Shown here: in pieces, positions 14,841-23,489 of the stretch | Numbering within the stretch: position 1 is the stretch's first letter | Layout: each line of letters opens with the position of its first letter | NCBI RefSeq assembly: GCF_036607905.1 | Contig: NZ_CP144555.1 | Location: 3,224,001 to 3,288,000, forward strand | Origin: Streptomyces sp. SCSIO 75703 | Lineage (GTDB): Bacteria; Actinomycetota; Actinomycetes; Streptomycetales; Streptomycetaceae | Reading direction: 5' to 3' | Length of the DNA: 64,000 nucleotides | Translations under genes and position numbers: made by a program | The notes under the pieces: model-generated | Database searches by the model: none | Told to the model about the DNA's origin: nothing | Seen by the model: only the letters and a program-made list of their open reading frames with translations

Positions 14841-15902
14841 ATGGGGGAGCGAAACGAGGCGTACCTGGCGGGGTACGCCGAGATCCTGGCGGAGGTGGCG
14901 GGCACCGGCCGGCGACTGACCCGCGACGAGCTGGACGGGCGACGCAGGCTCGGCGAGGAGGCCGCCGAGATCGGCCACAGCCTGCGCACCCTGGTCCGGG
15001 AGCATCTGCACGCCACCCGCCTGTCATGGCCAGGTAAAGCCGGTACCGAGGGGACCGTCCCGCACGTGCTCGCCGCCGTCGCCCAGGCCGTCGACGCCTT
15101 CGCCGAAGGCTACGAACGCGCCCAGCGCCTCGCCGTACGCCAGGAGGAGGCGGTGCGGCGCGAGTTCATCGACGACCTGCTCTACGGGCGCAGCGACCTG
15201 GGCCGGCTCGCCGAGCGCGCCGAACGCTTCGGCCTCGCCCTCTCCCGCGCCCACGCCGTCGCCGTGGCCGAGGGGCCCGAGCCCTACGACGACACCGCGC
15301 CCGTGACGCGGCTCGTGGAGACCGCGCTCATCTCCCGTTTCGGCGACCGGCGCGTCCTGATCACCACCAAGAACGGGCACCTGGTCTGCATCGCCCCCGG
15401 CGACCAGGACGAGATCCTGGCCTTCTTCGCCAAGCAGGCGTACGCCGCCACCGACGGCGGCCGGGTCGCCCTCGGACGGGCCCGGAGCGGCCCCGGCGGC
15501 GTGGTGCACAGCTACGAGGAGGCGCTGAGCACCCTCGAACTCGCCGAGCGGCTGGATCTGGCCGACCCCGTGGTGCGCGCCGCCGACCTGCTGGTCTACC
15601 CGGTGCTCACCCGGGACCGGCAGGCCATGGCCGACCTGGTGCTGAGCGTCCTCGGCCCGCTGCGGGAGGCCCGGGGCGGCGCCGAACCGCTGCTGCGGAC
15701 GCTGGAGGTGTACTTCGACGCCGGCTGCACCGCGGCCGAGGCGGCCCGCCGGCTCTCCCTGAGCGTGCGGGCGCTGACGTACCGGCTGGACAGGGTGCAC
15801 CAGCTCACCGGGGCCGACCCCGCCGACCCGGTGAACCGGTACACCCTCCAGACCGCGGTCATCGGGGCCCGCCTCCTGGGCTGGCCCGACCAGGACCTCT
15901 GA
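14841..15902 (+). CDS. PucR/CdaR-type transcriptional regulator
   Basis: A 353-residue protein with ATG at 14841 and GGGAGGG 8-9 nt upstream; the longer open frame to 14631 overlaps a terminator and is rejected. The N-terminus (1-110) is helical. The middle (about 130-260) is a GGDEF-like sensory region of the CdaR type (RAHAVAVAEG, then RRVLITTKNGHLVCIA). The C-terminus carries the PucR helix-turn-helix at about 285-345: TLEVYFDAGCTAAEAARRL followed by RALTYRLDRVHQLTG. The palindrome at 14759-14775 suggests autoregulation, and the matching site at 18274-18290 makes the flotillin/NfeD genes likely targets. The signal is unknown. Confidence 0.88.
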   Translation: MGERNEAYLAGYAEILAEVAGTGRRLTRDELDGRRRLGEEAAEIGHSLRTLVREHLHATRLSWPGKAGTEGTVPHVLAAVAQAVDAFAEGYERAQRLAVRQEEAVRREFIDDLLYGRSDLGRLAERAERFGLALSRAHAVAVAEGPEPYDDTAPVTRLVETALISRFGDRRVLITTKNGHLVCIAPGDQDEILAFFAKQAYAATDGGRVALGRARSGPGGVVHSYEEALSTLELAERLDLADPVVRAADLLVYPVLTRDRQAMADLVLSVLGPLREARGGAEPLLRTLEVYFDAGCTAAEAARRLSLSVRALTYRLDRVHQLTGADPADPVNRYTLQTAVIGARLLGWPDQDL

Positions 15903-15917
15903 CCCGGCGACGCGCGA

Positions 15918-15947
15918 CGGCCCGGCCGGGGAACCCCGACCGGGCCG
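15918..15947. terminator. Bidirectional hairpin terminator
   Basis: A 14-bp stem with one mismatch (CGGCCCGGCCGGGG and CCCCGACCGGGCCG, loop AA) sits between the convergent PucR-type and flotillin genes. It has no T-run, as is common in streptomycete intergenic terminators. Confidence 0.6.
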
Positions 15948-15995
15948 GTGGCCCGTCCGGACGCGAGGCGCGGTGCCCCGGTCCGGACGGGAGGG

Positions 15996-17534
15996 TCAGC
16001 CGGTGATCTGGACCTTGCCGTTGTCGGCCGGCTCCGCGCCGTCGTCCTTCTTCCCGCCGAGCGGGCCGGCGCTCGCGGCGACGTTCTTCAGCAGCGCCGC
16101 GAGGTCGACACCGGTGGTGGAGTTCAGCAGTTCCATGCCCTGGGCCACGTTGTCCGCGACCGTGCGGGAGAGCTGGCTCGCCCCGTCGGTGGAGATGACC
16201 GTCATCTTGTCCACGGCCGACAGCGGCTCGGACGCCTTGGCGACCACCTGCGGCAGCACCTCGACCAGCATCTGGAGCACGGCGGCCTCGCCGTACTGCT
16301 CGAAGGCGTCGGCCTTCTGCCGCATCGCCTCGGCCTCGGCCGAGCCCTTGGCGCCGATCGCCGCGGCCTCCGCCTCACCCTCCAGCCGGACCGCCTCGGC
16401 GATCGCCGCACGCCGGGCCCGCTCGGCCTCACCCTGCTTGAGGCCCTCGATGGCCTCGGCCTCGGCGAGCGCGCCACGGCGCTGCTTCTCACCCTCACCG
16501 GTGAGCCGGGCCCGCTCGGCCTCGGCCTGGGCGGCGGCGATCTCGGCCGAACGCTCGGCCTCGGCCTGCTTGACGCGGGCCACCCGGCGGGCCTCCGCCT
16601 CCTGCTCGGCGGCGTAGCGCTGGGCGTCGGCGGGCTTGCGGACCTCGGTGTCGAGCTGACGGTCCTTCAGCGCGGCCTGGTGCTCGGCGACCTTCTCCTG
16701 CTCGGCGAGGATGTCCTGCTGGCGGGCCGCCTCGGCGAGGGGGCCGGCGGCGTTGGCGCGGGCCGCGGCCTGGTCGGTCTCGGCCTTGATCTCGGCCTGC
16801 TTCAGGTAGAGGGTCCGCTGCGCGACCGCGATCTCCTCCTCGGCCTTCAGCCGGGCCTGCTCGGCCGCGCGCCGGGCCACGGCCTCGGCGATGTCGGCTT
16901 CCTGCTTGGCGCGGGCGGCCTCGGGGCGGCCCAGGTCCTCCAGGTAGGAGCCCTCGGTGGTGATGTCCTGGATCTGGAAGGCGTCCAGCACCAGGCCCTG
17001 CCCGGACAGGCTCGCCTCGGCCTCCTCGGCGACCTGGCCGGCGAAGGCGGCGCGGTCGCGGATGACGTCCTCCACGGACATCCGGCCGACGATCGCGCGC
17101 AGCGCGCCGGACAGCACCTCCTGGGTGAAGCCGACGATGCCTTCCTGCTGCATCAGGAAACGCTGGGCGGCGGCGCGGATCGCGTCCTCGGTACCGCCGA
17201 CCTTGACGATGGCGACGCCGTCCAGGTTCGCCTTCACCCCGCGCAGCGTGACCGCGCCGCGGACGGCGACCGGGATGTGCCGCGAGGAGAGGTCGAGGGT
17301 GAAGCGCTGCTGCACGAACGGCACGACGAAGACGCCACCGCCGACCACGACCTTCTGGCCGCTGTTGTCGGTGAACACCCGGCCGGTCTCCGGATCGGTG
17401 GACTTCTTGCCGCGCCGGCCGGTGACGATGAACGCCTCACTGGGCCCGGCGACTTTGTACCGGCTGACGACCACCAGCGCGAGCAGTACCAGGAGTACGA
17501 CGACTCCCAGTACCGCGATCACGACAGGACTCAT
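15996..17534 (-). CDS. Flotillin-family SPFH membrane scaffold
   Basis: A 512-residue protein with an ATG start. An N-terminal membrane anchor spans residues 4-24 (VVIAVLGVVVLLVLLALVVV). The SPFH domain covers about 28-195 (VTGRRGKKSTDPETGRVF, then RHIPVAVRGAVTLRG). A very long Ala/Glu/Arg coiled coil (about 200-420), with repeated AEAE and EAER stretches, is typical of flotillins. The C-terminus (about 420-512) matches the flotillin oligomerisation tail. It likely organises membrane microdomains at the cytoplasmic face. The nfeD gene lies 156 bp upstream on the same strand, the standard flotillin-NfeD pairing. Confidence 0.92.
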   Translation of the reverse strand: MSPVVIAVLGVVVLLVLLALVVVSRYKVAGPSEAFIVTGRRGKKSTDPETGRVFTDNSGQKVVVGGGVFVVPFVQQRFTLDLSSRHIPVAVRGAVTLRGVKANLDGVAIVKVGGTEDAIRAAAQRFLMQQEGIVGFTQEVLSGALRAIVGRMSVEDVIRDRAAFAGQVAEEAEASLSGQGLVLDAFQIQDITTEGSYLEDLGRPEAARAKQEADIAEAVARRAAEQARLKAEEEIAVAQRTLYLKQAEIKAETDQAAARANAAGPLAEAARQQDILAEQEKVAEHQAALKDRQLDTEVRKPADAQRYAAEQEAEARRVARVKQAEAERSAEIAAAQAEAERARLTGEGEKQRRGALAEAEAIEGLKQGEAERARRAAIAEAVRLEGEAEAAAIGAKGSAEAEAMRQKADAFEQYGEAAVLQMLVEVLPQVVAKASEPLSAVDKMTVISTDGASQLSRTVADNVAQGMELLNSTTGVDLAALLKNVAASAGPLGGKKDDGAEPADNGKVQITG

Positions 17535-17690
17535 GACACTGCCCCCGAATCACGGAGAAGGAACGAGAAAAGAACACGTGGGAAAGGAGGGGTGGGGAAG
17601 GAATACCGGGCGCGGCGGTAAAGGAAAGGCGCGCGGAATGGACCCGTACGCCCCGGCGGGGGCGAAACGGGCCGCGTCGCTCTCCACCGC

Positions 17691-18200
17691 TCAGCGCTCC
17701 ACCGGGCGCACCACGACCGACGTCGACGTCGGCGCCGACTCGACCCACACCTCGGTGCCGCGGGCCACGGGCAGCGCGCTGCGCGCCGAGCACTTCAGCG
17801 GCTGGCCGGCGAGCCGGAGCATGACCTCGCCGAAACCGTCGGCGGGGATGGCGGTCACCACCCGTCCCGAGGTGCCGACGAGCTGGTCGTGGGTGGGCGT
17901 GCCGTCCGTCTGGTCCCGCATCAGCGCCCGGCTGAGACGGTACGTCAGCCAGCCCGCGGCGACACCGGCCAGGGCCCCCACCGCGACGGCGCCCGCCGGG
18001 CCGGTCCAGCCGGTGCCCAGGGCGATCGCCCCGCCGAAGCCGGTCATCGCGGTGAACCCGGCGATGACCGGCAGGGACAGCCACCCCTCCAGGAGACCGT
18101 CCAGGGCACCGTCGAAGACGCCTTCCAGCAGCCCGTCGAAGATCAGCGACAAGGCGAGCAGCACAACCCCCGTGATACCCAGCCCAAGAAACCAGGCCAT
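17691..18200 (-). CDS. NfeD-like membrane protein
   Basis: A 169-residue protein. The ATG at 18200 is preceded by GGGGGA; the frame stays open to 18290, but that part overlaps the operator. N-terminal and central hydrophobic segments lie at about 3-22, 44-62 and 66-90 (VIAGFTAMTGFGGAIALGTG). They are followed by an OB-fold C-terminal domain (about 105-169, LVGTSGRVVTAIPADGFGEV). Short NfeD proteins lack the protease domain and act as partners of flotillins; the flotillin gene follows directly. Likely one operon controlled from the palindrome region. Confidence 0.85.
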   Translation of the reverse strand: MAWFLGLGITGVVLLALSLIFDGLLEGVFDGALDGLLEGWLSLPVIAGFTAMTGFGGAIALGTGWTGPAGAVAVGALAGVAAGWLTYRLSRALMRDQTDGTPTHDQLVGTSGRVVTAIPADGFGEVMLRLAGQPLKCSARSALPVARGTEVWVESAPTSTSVVVRPVER

Positions 18201-18488
18201 ATGCGCCGTCCCCCTCTCGCCCGTCGCTGAGCTTCGGTGAAACGAATCCTCACATGCGGGGAAGACGATGTCATTGCCCGGCTCCGGCAATCTTTACGCT
18301 GCTTTTATGCCGCCCTCTCCCGCAACCGTCCTCATCCTACGGAACTCGCGGTCGGGCGCCTGTCCGCGAACGGTGACCCGTCGGTAACGGTATGGCACGG
18401 AAGGCCGCGGGAGCGGTCCCGCCCGGGGCCGCTCCCGCGCGCCGGGGGGTCTGGAACCGGCGGTGGCGTTGAGGCAGTCTTGTCCCTC
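18201..18488. promoter_or_regulatory. Divergent nfeD / channel control region with repeated palindrome
   Basis: This 288-bp divergent region holds TTGCCCGGCTCCGGCAA at 18274-18290, which differs by one base from the site before the PucR-type gene and is also followed by TTTAC two bases later. It lies 74 bp before the nfeD start and about 200 bp before the channel gene. The spacing matches the 65 bp seen before the regulator gene, so a common regulator, probably the PucR-type protein, is suggested. Confidence 0.5.
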
Positions 18489-20480
18489 GTGGCGATCGTT
18501 CCGAACCAGGGTCCTCCGAGCGGTCCGCAGGGCGGCCCGCCGGGCGACGCGACCCACATGGTGGTCTGCGGCGACGACGGGCTGGCCCACCGGCTCGCCG
18601 CCGAACTGCGGGGCGTGTACCGCGAACACGTCACCCTCGTCGTCCCGCCCTCCGTCGGCCAGGTGCGGCGGCCGGTCGTCGGCCGGGCCCGCGCGGCCTC
18701 GGCGGCGCTGCTGGACCGGGTGGTCAACGCGACCGTCAACCGCGGCGGCGAGGCCAACGGCACGCCCCGCCCGGTGGAGGCCCTCGAACCCACCGAGGAC
18801 GTGCTCGCCGGGGCCGGCGTGGACCGGGCCGCGGCCCTCGCCCTCGTCTACGACGACGACGAGACCAACATCCGGGCCGCGCTGACCGCCCGCCGGCTCA
18901 ACCCCCGCCTCCGCCTCGTGCTGCGCCTCTACAACCGCCGCCTCGGCCAGCACATCGAGGAACTCCTCGACCAGACCGCCGCGTTGTCCGCCGGCGACGG
19001 CCGGGCGGGGGGCCTGGACGGCGCCGGGGCCTCGACGACCGTGCTCTCCGACGCCGACACGGCCGCCCCCGCGCTGGCGGCGACGGCGCTGGTCGGCACC
19101 GGCAAGGTGGTGGAGACGGACGGGCTGCTGCTGCGCGCGGTGGAACGGCACCCGCCGCGCCCCGGCGAGGTCGCCGACCCCGGGCTGTGCACGCTGGCGC
19201 TGCTCTCCGCGACCAGCAACGACCCGGCGGGCGCGGACGGTTCGGAGACCAGCGGCGACCAGGCGCCCTACCTGCTGCCCGACGCGGCGGCCGTGGAGGC
19301 GGCCACCGGGCGCGGGACGGTCGCCCTGGAGCAGGTCTCCTACTCCGGTCCCGCGCTGTCGGCCGCGCGGACCCGGGTGCCGCCGTTCGCCTCGCTCTTC
19401 TCCCGGCGGCTGCGCTGGTCGCTGGCGGGCCTGGTGGCCTGTGTGGTCGCGCTCGCGGTGGCGCTGGCGGTGGTCACCGGCGACAACGCCCTGCACGCCA
19501 CCTACGTGACCCTGCTCGACCTCTTCGCCATCAACGAGCCGGCGCACAACCAGTCGGCCGGCGAGCAGATCCTGCAACTCCTCTCCGGCTTCACCGGGCT
19601 CCTGCTCCTGCCGGTCCTGCTGGCGGCGGTGCTGGAGGCACTGGGCACCTTCCGCAACGCCTCCGCCCTGCGCAAGCCCCCGCGCGGGCTGGGCGGGCAC
19701 GTGGTCCTGCTCGGCCTCGGCAAGATCGGCACCCGGGTGCTGACCCGGCTGCGGGAACTGGACATCCCGGTGGTGTGCGTCGAGGCGGACCCGGAGGCCC
19801 GCGGCATGGCCACCGCGCGGCGGCTGCGGGTGCCGGTGGTGCTCGGCGACGTCACGCAGGAGGGTGTCCTGGAGGCGGCGCGGGTCCACCGGGCGCACTC
19901 GCTGCTCGCGCTGACCAGCGCCGACTCGACCAACCTGGAGGCGGTCCTCTACGCCCGGTCGCTGCGGTCCGACCTGCGCGTGGTGCTGCGCCTGTACGAC
20001 GACGACTTCGCCACCGCCGTGTACCGCACCCTGCGGGCCGCGCACCCGCAGGCACTGACCCGCAGCCGCAGCGTGTCGCACCTGGCGGCGCCCGCGTTCG
20101 CCGCGGCGATGATGGGCCGCCAGATCCTGGGGGCGATCCCCGTCGAGCGGCGGGTGCTGCTCTTCGCCGCCGTCACGGTGGCCGGGCACCCCCAGTTGGA
20201 GGGGCGGACCGTCGGGGAGGCGTTCCGGGCCGGGGCGTGGCGGGTGCTGGCGCTGGACGCGGGGGCCGACGGCGACCGCCGCCCCGGCGAGGCGGGCGGC
20301 GCCGAGGGGCTGCGGTCGTCGGGGCTGGTGTGGGAACTGCCGCGGACCTACGTCCTGCAAGCCCGGGACCGGGTGGTGCTGGCGGCGACCCGGCAGGGCC
20401 TCGCGGAACTCCTGGGCCGCCGCGCCCGGGTCCCGGGCCCGCACCCGTACGGAGACACCGGGGGCGGGCGGGTCCGGTGA
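18489..20480 (+). CDS. CASTOR/POLLUX-like ion channel with two TrkA-N (RCK) domains
   Basis: A 663-residue protein, taken to start at GTG 18489; ATG 18558 is an alternative and the upstream open frame is rejected. An N-terminal Rossmann-like RCK domain (HMVVCGDDGLAHRLAAEL) is followed by a Gly/Ala-rich insert. A two-helix pore unit lies near 318-400 (LAGLVACVVALAVALAVVTG, and LLSGFTGLLLLPVLLAAVL). A second TrkA-N domain begins at about 410 (VVLLGLGKIGTRVL, a full GxGxxG nucleotide-binding site) and ends with a TrkA-C-like part. The pore loop reads TLLDLFAIN and lacks TVGYG, so it is not a classic potassium filter; CASTOR/POLLUX-type channels also lack it. The ion is unknown. Confidence 0.8.
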   Translation: MAIVPNQGPPSGPQGGPPGDATHMVVCGDDGLAHRLAAELRGVYREHVTLVVPPSVGQVRRPVVGRARAASAALLDRVVNATVNRGGEANGTPRPVEALEPTEDVLAGAGVDRAAALALVYDDDETNIRAALTARRLNPRLRLVLRLYNRRLGQHIEELLDQTAALSAGDGRAGGLDGAGASTTVLSDADTAAPALAATALVGTGKVVETDGLLLRAVERHPPRPGEVADPGLCTLALLSATSNDPAGADGSETSGDQAPYLLPDAAAVEAATGRGTVALEQVSYSGPALSAARTRVPPFASLFSRRLRWSLAGLVACVVALAVALAVVTGDNALHATYVTLLDLFAINEPAHNQSAGEQILQLLSGFTGLLLLPVLLAAVLEALGTFRNASALRKPPRGLGGHVVLLGLGKIGTRVLTRLRELDIPVVCVEADPEARGMATARRLRVPVVLGDVTQEGVLEAARVHRAHSLLALTSADSTNLEAVLYARSLRSDLRVVLRLYDDDFATAVYRTLRAAHPQALTRSRSVSHLAAPAFAAAMMGRQILGAIPVERRVLLFAAVTVAGHPQLEGRTVGEAFRAGAWRVLALDAGADGDRRPGEAGGAEGLRSSGLVWELPRTYVLQARDRVVLAATRQGLAELLGRRARVPGPHPYGDTGGGRVR

Positions 20481-20493
20481 GGGCGCCGCCCCG

Positions 20494-20520
20494 GCCCGGC
20501 GGACACCCGTGCCGCCGGGC
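20494..20520. terminator. Hairpin between convergent genes
   Basis: Perfect 9-bp arms GCCCGGCGG / CCGCCGGGC with a 9-nt loop lie 14 bp after the channel stop codon and about 90 bp from the S9 peptidase stop. This is a likely bidirectional terminator without a T-run. Confidence 0.5.
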
Positions 20521-20610
20521 GCGTACCAGCCCCGCCCCGGCCACCGGGGACGCCTCCCGCGCCGTCCCGGCCGGCCCCGGCGTCCGCCGGGGCCGGGAGG
20601 CACCCGGCCG

Positions 20611-22443
20611 TTACCGGGCCGGCGGCAGGTGGCGGGCGGCGAAGTCCAGCTCCAGGCGGACCTGCTTGAGCCGCTCCTCCACGACGAGGGAGCCGTGCCC
20701 CGCGTCGTACCGGTACACCTCGTGGACCGCGCCCCTCGCCTCCAGGCGCGCCACGTAGTTCTCGATCTGGCGGATCGGGCAGCGCGGGTCGTTGACCCCG
20801 GCGGAGATGTGGACCGGGGCCTTGACCCGGTCGACGTAGGTCAGCGGCGAGGATGCCTCGAAGCGCTCCGGGACCTCCTCCGGGGTGCCGCCGAGCAGGG
20901 TGCGGTCGAGGGCCTTCAGCCCCTCCATCTCGTCGTGGTACGCGGTGACGTAGTCGGCGACGGGGACGGCGGCGATGCCCAGCGTCCACGCCTCGGGCTG
21001 GGTGCCGAGGCCGAGCAGGGTCAGGTACCCGCCCCAGGAGCCGCCGGTGAGGATCAGCCGGGCGGGATCGGCGAGGCCGGAGGAGACGGCCCACTCCCGC
21101 ACCGCGGCGATGTCCTCCAGCTCGATGAGGCCCACCCGGTGCTTGAGGGCGTCGGTCCAGGCCCGGCCGTACCCGGTGGAGCCGCGGTAGTTGACCCGGA
21201 CCACCGCGTACCCGTGGTCGACCCAGGCGGCGGGGCCGGCGGCGAAGGCGTCGCTGTCGTGCCAGGTCGGGCCGCCGTGGATGTCGAAGACGGTCGGCAG
21301 CGGCCCGCTCGCGCCCGCCGGCTTCTGCACCAGGGCGTGGACGCGTCCGCCCGGCCCCTCCACCCACACGTCCTCCACCGGCACCGAGCGCGGCGACCGC
21401 ATGCCGGGCGGGTCCAGCACCACGCGGCCGGTGGTGGAACGGACCGCGGACGGCTCGGCGGCCGAGGACCACAGGTACTCCACGCTGCCGTCGGGCCGGG
21501 CCGTCGCACCGGAGACCGTGCCGGCCGGGGTGGGGATCTCCACCAGCTCGCGCGCCGCCAGGTCGTACCGGAACAGCTCGCTGCGGGCCTCGAAGCCGTG
21601 CACGATCAGCAGGCCGCTGCCGTCCGGGTACCACTCGGCGCTCACGTCGCCGGGCAGTTCCAGGGCGAGGTCGGTCTGCTCGCCCGTCGCCACGTCCCAC
21701 ACCAGGGGCTCCCAGCGGCCCCGGCGCTGGTGGCCGATGAGCAGGCGGGTGTCCCCGTCGACGGGGGCGAAGCCGAGCACCTCCAGACCCAGTTCCTCGG
21801 TGCCGCCCCGGGTGTCGTCGAGGTCGGCGACGGCCGTGCCGTCGGGGCGCAGGACGCGCAGCGCCGCGTGCATGGCGTCACCGTGCTCGGTGTGCTCGAC
21901 GGCGATCAGCGTGCCGTCGTGCGAGAGGTCCCCCACGCCGGCCGACTCGCGGTGCCGGTAGATCTCCACGGGCTCCCCGCCCGCGCGCGCCAGGTGGATC
22001 GTGGTGCCGTCGGCGTCGGTGGAACGCCCGACCACCACGGTGCTCCCGTCCCGGCCGAGGGCGAGTCCCGCCGGGTAGGAGGGGTCGAGTCCGGGCACCG
22101 CCGGCTCGTCCGCGCCGCCCGCGAAGGGCTGGCGGCGCCAGACGCCGAACTCGTCGCCGTCCGTGTCGTCGAACCACCAGATCCACTCACCGTCGGGCGA
22201 GAGCACACCGACCGTGGTGCCGTTCGGCCGGTCCGTGGCCTGGCGCTGCCCGCCCGTCGACCGGTCCCAGGCGTACAGCTCGTAGGTCCCCGTCGCGTTG
22301 GACACGAACAGGGAGCGGTGCGGCGCGTCCTGCGCCCAGTCGGGCAGCGACACCCTCGGCGCCCGGAACCGCTTCTCCCAGTCGGGCATCTCTTCGGCCC
22401 GCTCCCGCCGCTGCGGCGAGACGGACCCGTTGCTCTCAGTCAT
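20611..22443 (-). CDS. Prolyl-oligopeptidase-family (S9) serine peptidase
   Basis: A 610-residue protein with ATG at 22443; the frame extends 20 codons further but without a better start. Residues 1-330 form a beta-propeller-like region (SPDGEWIWWFDD, ARPDGSVEYLW). The alpha/beta-hydrolase catalytic domain covers about 365-610. The nucleophile Ser lies in LTGGSWGGYL, the Asp in GVNDPRCP and the His in DAGHGSL. HGGPTWHD supplies the oxyanion region. There is no signal peptide, so it is a cytoplasmic acyl-aminoacyl or oligopeptidase. It diverges from the SURF1 gene with 119 bp between. Confidence 0.9.
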   Translation of the reverse strand: MTESNGSVSPQRRERAEEMPDWEKRFRAPRVSLPDWAQDAPHRSLFVSNATGTYELYAWDRSTGGQRQATDRPNGTTVGVLSPDGEWIWWFDDTDGDEFGVWRRQPFAGGADEPAVPGLDPSYPAGLALGRDGSTVVVGRSTDADGTTIHLARAGGEPVEIYRHRESAGVGDLSHDGTLIAVEHTEHGDAMHAALRVLRPDGTAVADLDDTRGGTEELGLEVLGFAPVDGDTRLLIGHQRRGRWEPLVWDVATGEQTDLALELPGDVSAEWYPDGSGLLIVHGFEARSELFRYDLAARELVEIPTPAGTVSGATARPDGSVEYLWSSAAEPSAVRSTTGRVVLDPPGMRSPRSVPVEDVWVEGPGGRVHALVQKPAGASGPLPTVFDIHGGPTWHDSDAFAAGPAAWVDHGYAVVRVNYRGSTGYGRAWTDALKHRVGLIELEDIAAVREWAVSSGLADPARLILTGGSWGGYLTLLGLGTQPEAWTLGIAAVPVADYVTAYHDEMEGLKALDRTLLGGTPEEVPERFEASSPLTYVDRVKAPVHISAGVNDPRCPIRQIENYVARLEARGAVHEVYRYDAGHGSLVVEERLKQVRLELDFAARHLPPAR

Positions 22444-22562
22444 GGCCCCATACTGCCCGGTCCGGGCGGACCGGCGCGGACCGCGTCCCCAGCCTGTGGA
22501 CAACCTCGCCCACAGGCCGCCCCGGGGCCGACTCCGGCGCGGGCGCCCCGTACCGTGGAGAC

Positions 22563-23438
22563 GTGTACCGGTTTCTGCTGACGCCCCGGTGGTGGGGGAT
22601 CAACGTCTTCCTCGTCCTGTCCATCCCCTTCTGCATCTTCATGGGGTCCTGGCAGCTCGGCCGGTTCGAGGACCGGGTGCAGGCCCACGACCGCGCGGAC
22701 ACCCAGGCGGCCTCCGACCGCCGGGAGGCCGCGCGCCCGCTGGCCGGCCTGCTCCCCGTCGACCGGTCCACGGTCGGCAAGCAGACCACCGCCACCGGCA
22801 GGTACGAGGACCAGTTCCTCGTACCGGACCGGACGCTGGACGGGCGCACCGGGTACTACGTGCTGACCCTGCTGCGCACCGACGAGGGGCGCGCGCTGCC
22901 CGTCGTCCGGGGCTGGCTGCCCGGCACGCCGGACCCGGCGAAGGCCCCGGCACCGCCGGGGGACGAGGTCACGGTGACCGGGGCGCTCCAGGCGTCCGAG
23001 ACGCCCGGCAACAACGGGGTCCGCTCCCGCTCCGGACTGCCCGCCGGCCAGGCCGGCGCGATCAGCACCGCCACGCTCGTCAACCTGGTGCCGTACGAGC
23101 TGTACGACGCGTGGGTGACGCTCAACGACGGCGACTCCGGGATGCGGGCGGTGCCGGTGAGCGCCCCGCAGAACACCGGCCTGGACCTCAAGGCGTTCCA
23201 GAACCTCGGCTACACGGCCGAGTGGTTCGCCTTCGTCGGCTTCGTGATCTTCATGTGGTTCCGGCTGCTGCGCCGCGAGGTGGAACTCACCCGCGACGCG
23301 GAGCTGGGCCTCGCCCCCGAGGGCACCGCGACCACCGGGACCACCGTGGCCGCGCAGACCACCGCGACCACCGGGGCCGCCGAGACCGCCGGTGCCGGGC
23401 GGGAGCGGGAGGACCGCCCCAGCCCGACCGGCGTCTGA
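22563..23438 (+). CDS. SURF1-family cytochrome oxidase assembly protein
   Basis: A 291-residue protein with a GTG start. An N-terminal membrane helix lies at about 10-30 (WWGINVFLVLSIPFCIFMGSW), immediately followed by QLGRFEDR, the conserved SURF1 junction. The periplasmic domain carries ATGRYEDQFLVPDRTLDGR and VVRGWLPG. The second helix spans about 222-240 (WFAFVGFVIFMWFRLLRREV). Both helices and the loop fit the family, which helps mature the aa3 oxidase. The last 50 residues are a Thr/Ala-rich tail not seen in shorter relatives. Confidence 0.9.
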   Translation: MYRFLLTPRWWGINVFLVLSIPFCIFMGSWQLGRFEDRVQAHDRADTQAASDRREAARPLAGLLPVDRSTVGKQTTATGRYEDQFLVPDRTLDGRTGYYVLTLLRTDEGRALPVVRGWLPGTPDPAKAPAPPGDEVTVTGALQASETPGNNGVRSRSGLPAGQAGAISTATLVNLVPYELYDAWVTLNDGDSGMRAVPVSAPQNTGLDLKAFQNLGYTAEWFAFVGFVIFMWFRLLRREVELTRDAELGLAPEGTATTGTTVAAQTTATTGAAETAGAGREREDRPSPTGV

Positions 23439-23449
23439 GCCGGGCCGCG

Positions 23450-23475
23450 CGGGCCCGGACGGCACCCCGGGCCCG
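23450..23475. terminator. Hairpin between convergent SURF1 and membrane-partner genes
   Basis: Arms CGGGCCCGG / CCGGGCCCG (9 bp) with an 8-nt loop lie 11 bp after the SURF1 stop. It probably acts in both directions. Confidence 0.55.
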
Positions 23476-23489
23476 GGGCCGCTCCCCGG

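Noticed and set aside
15948..17621. 557-codon plus-strand open frame rich in Leu/Gly
   Set aside because: It is the opposite strand of the flotillin coiled coil; the periodic composition comes from the Ala/Glu repeats of the true gene.
18294..20603. 769-codon minus-strand open frame
   Set aside because: It is the shadow of the channel gene; its sequence is a Gly/Arg/Gln mixture with no domain, while the plus strand encodes clear TrkA-N motifs.
20509..22581. 690-codon plus-strand open frame
   Set aside because: It is antisense to the S9 peptidase, whose triad is intact.
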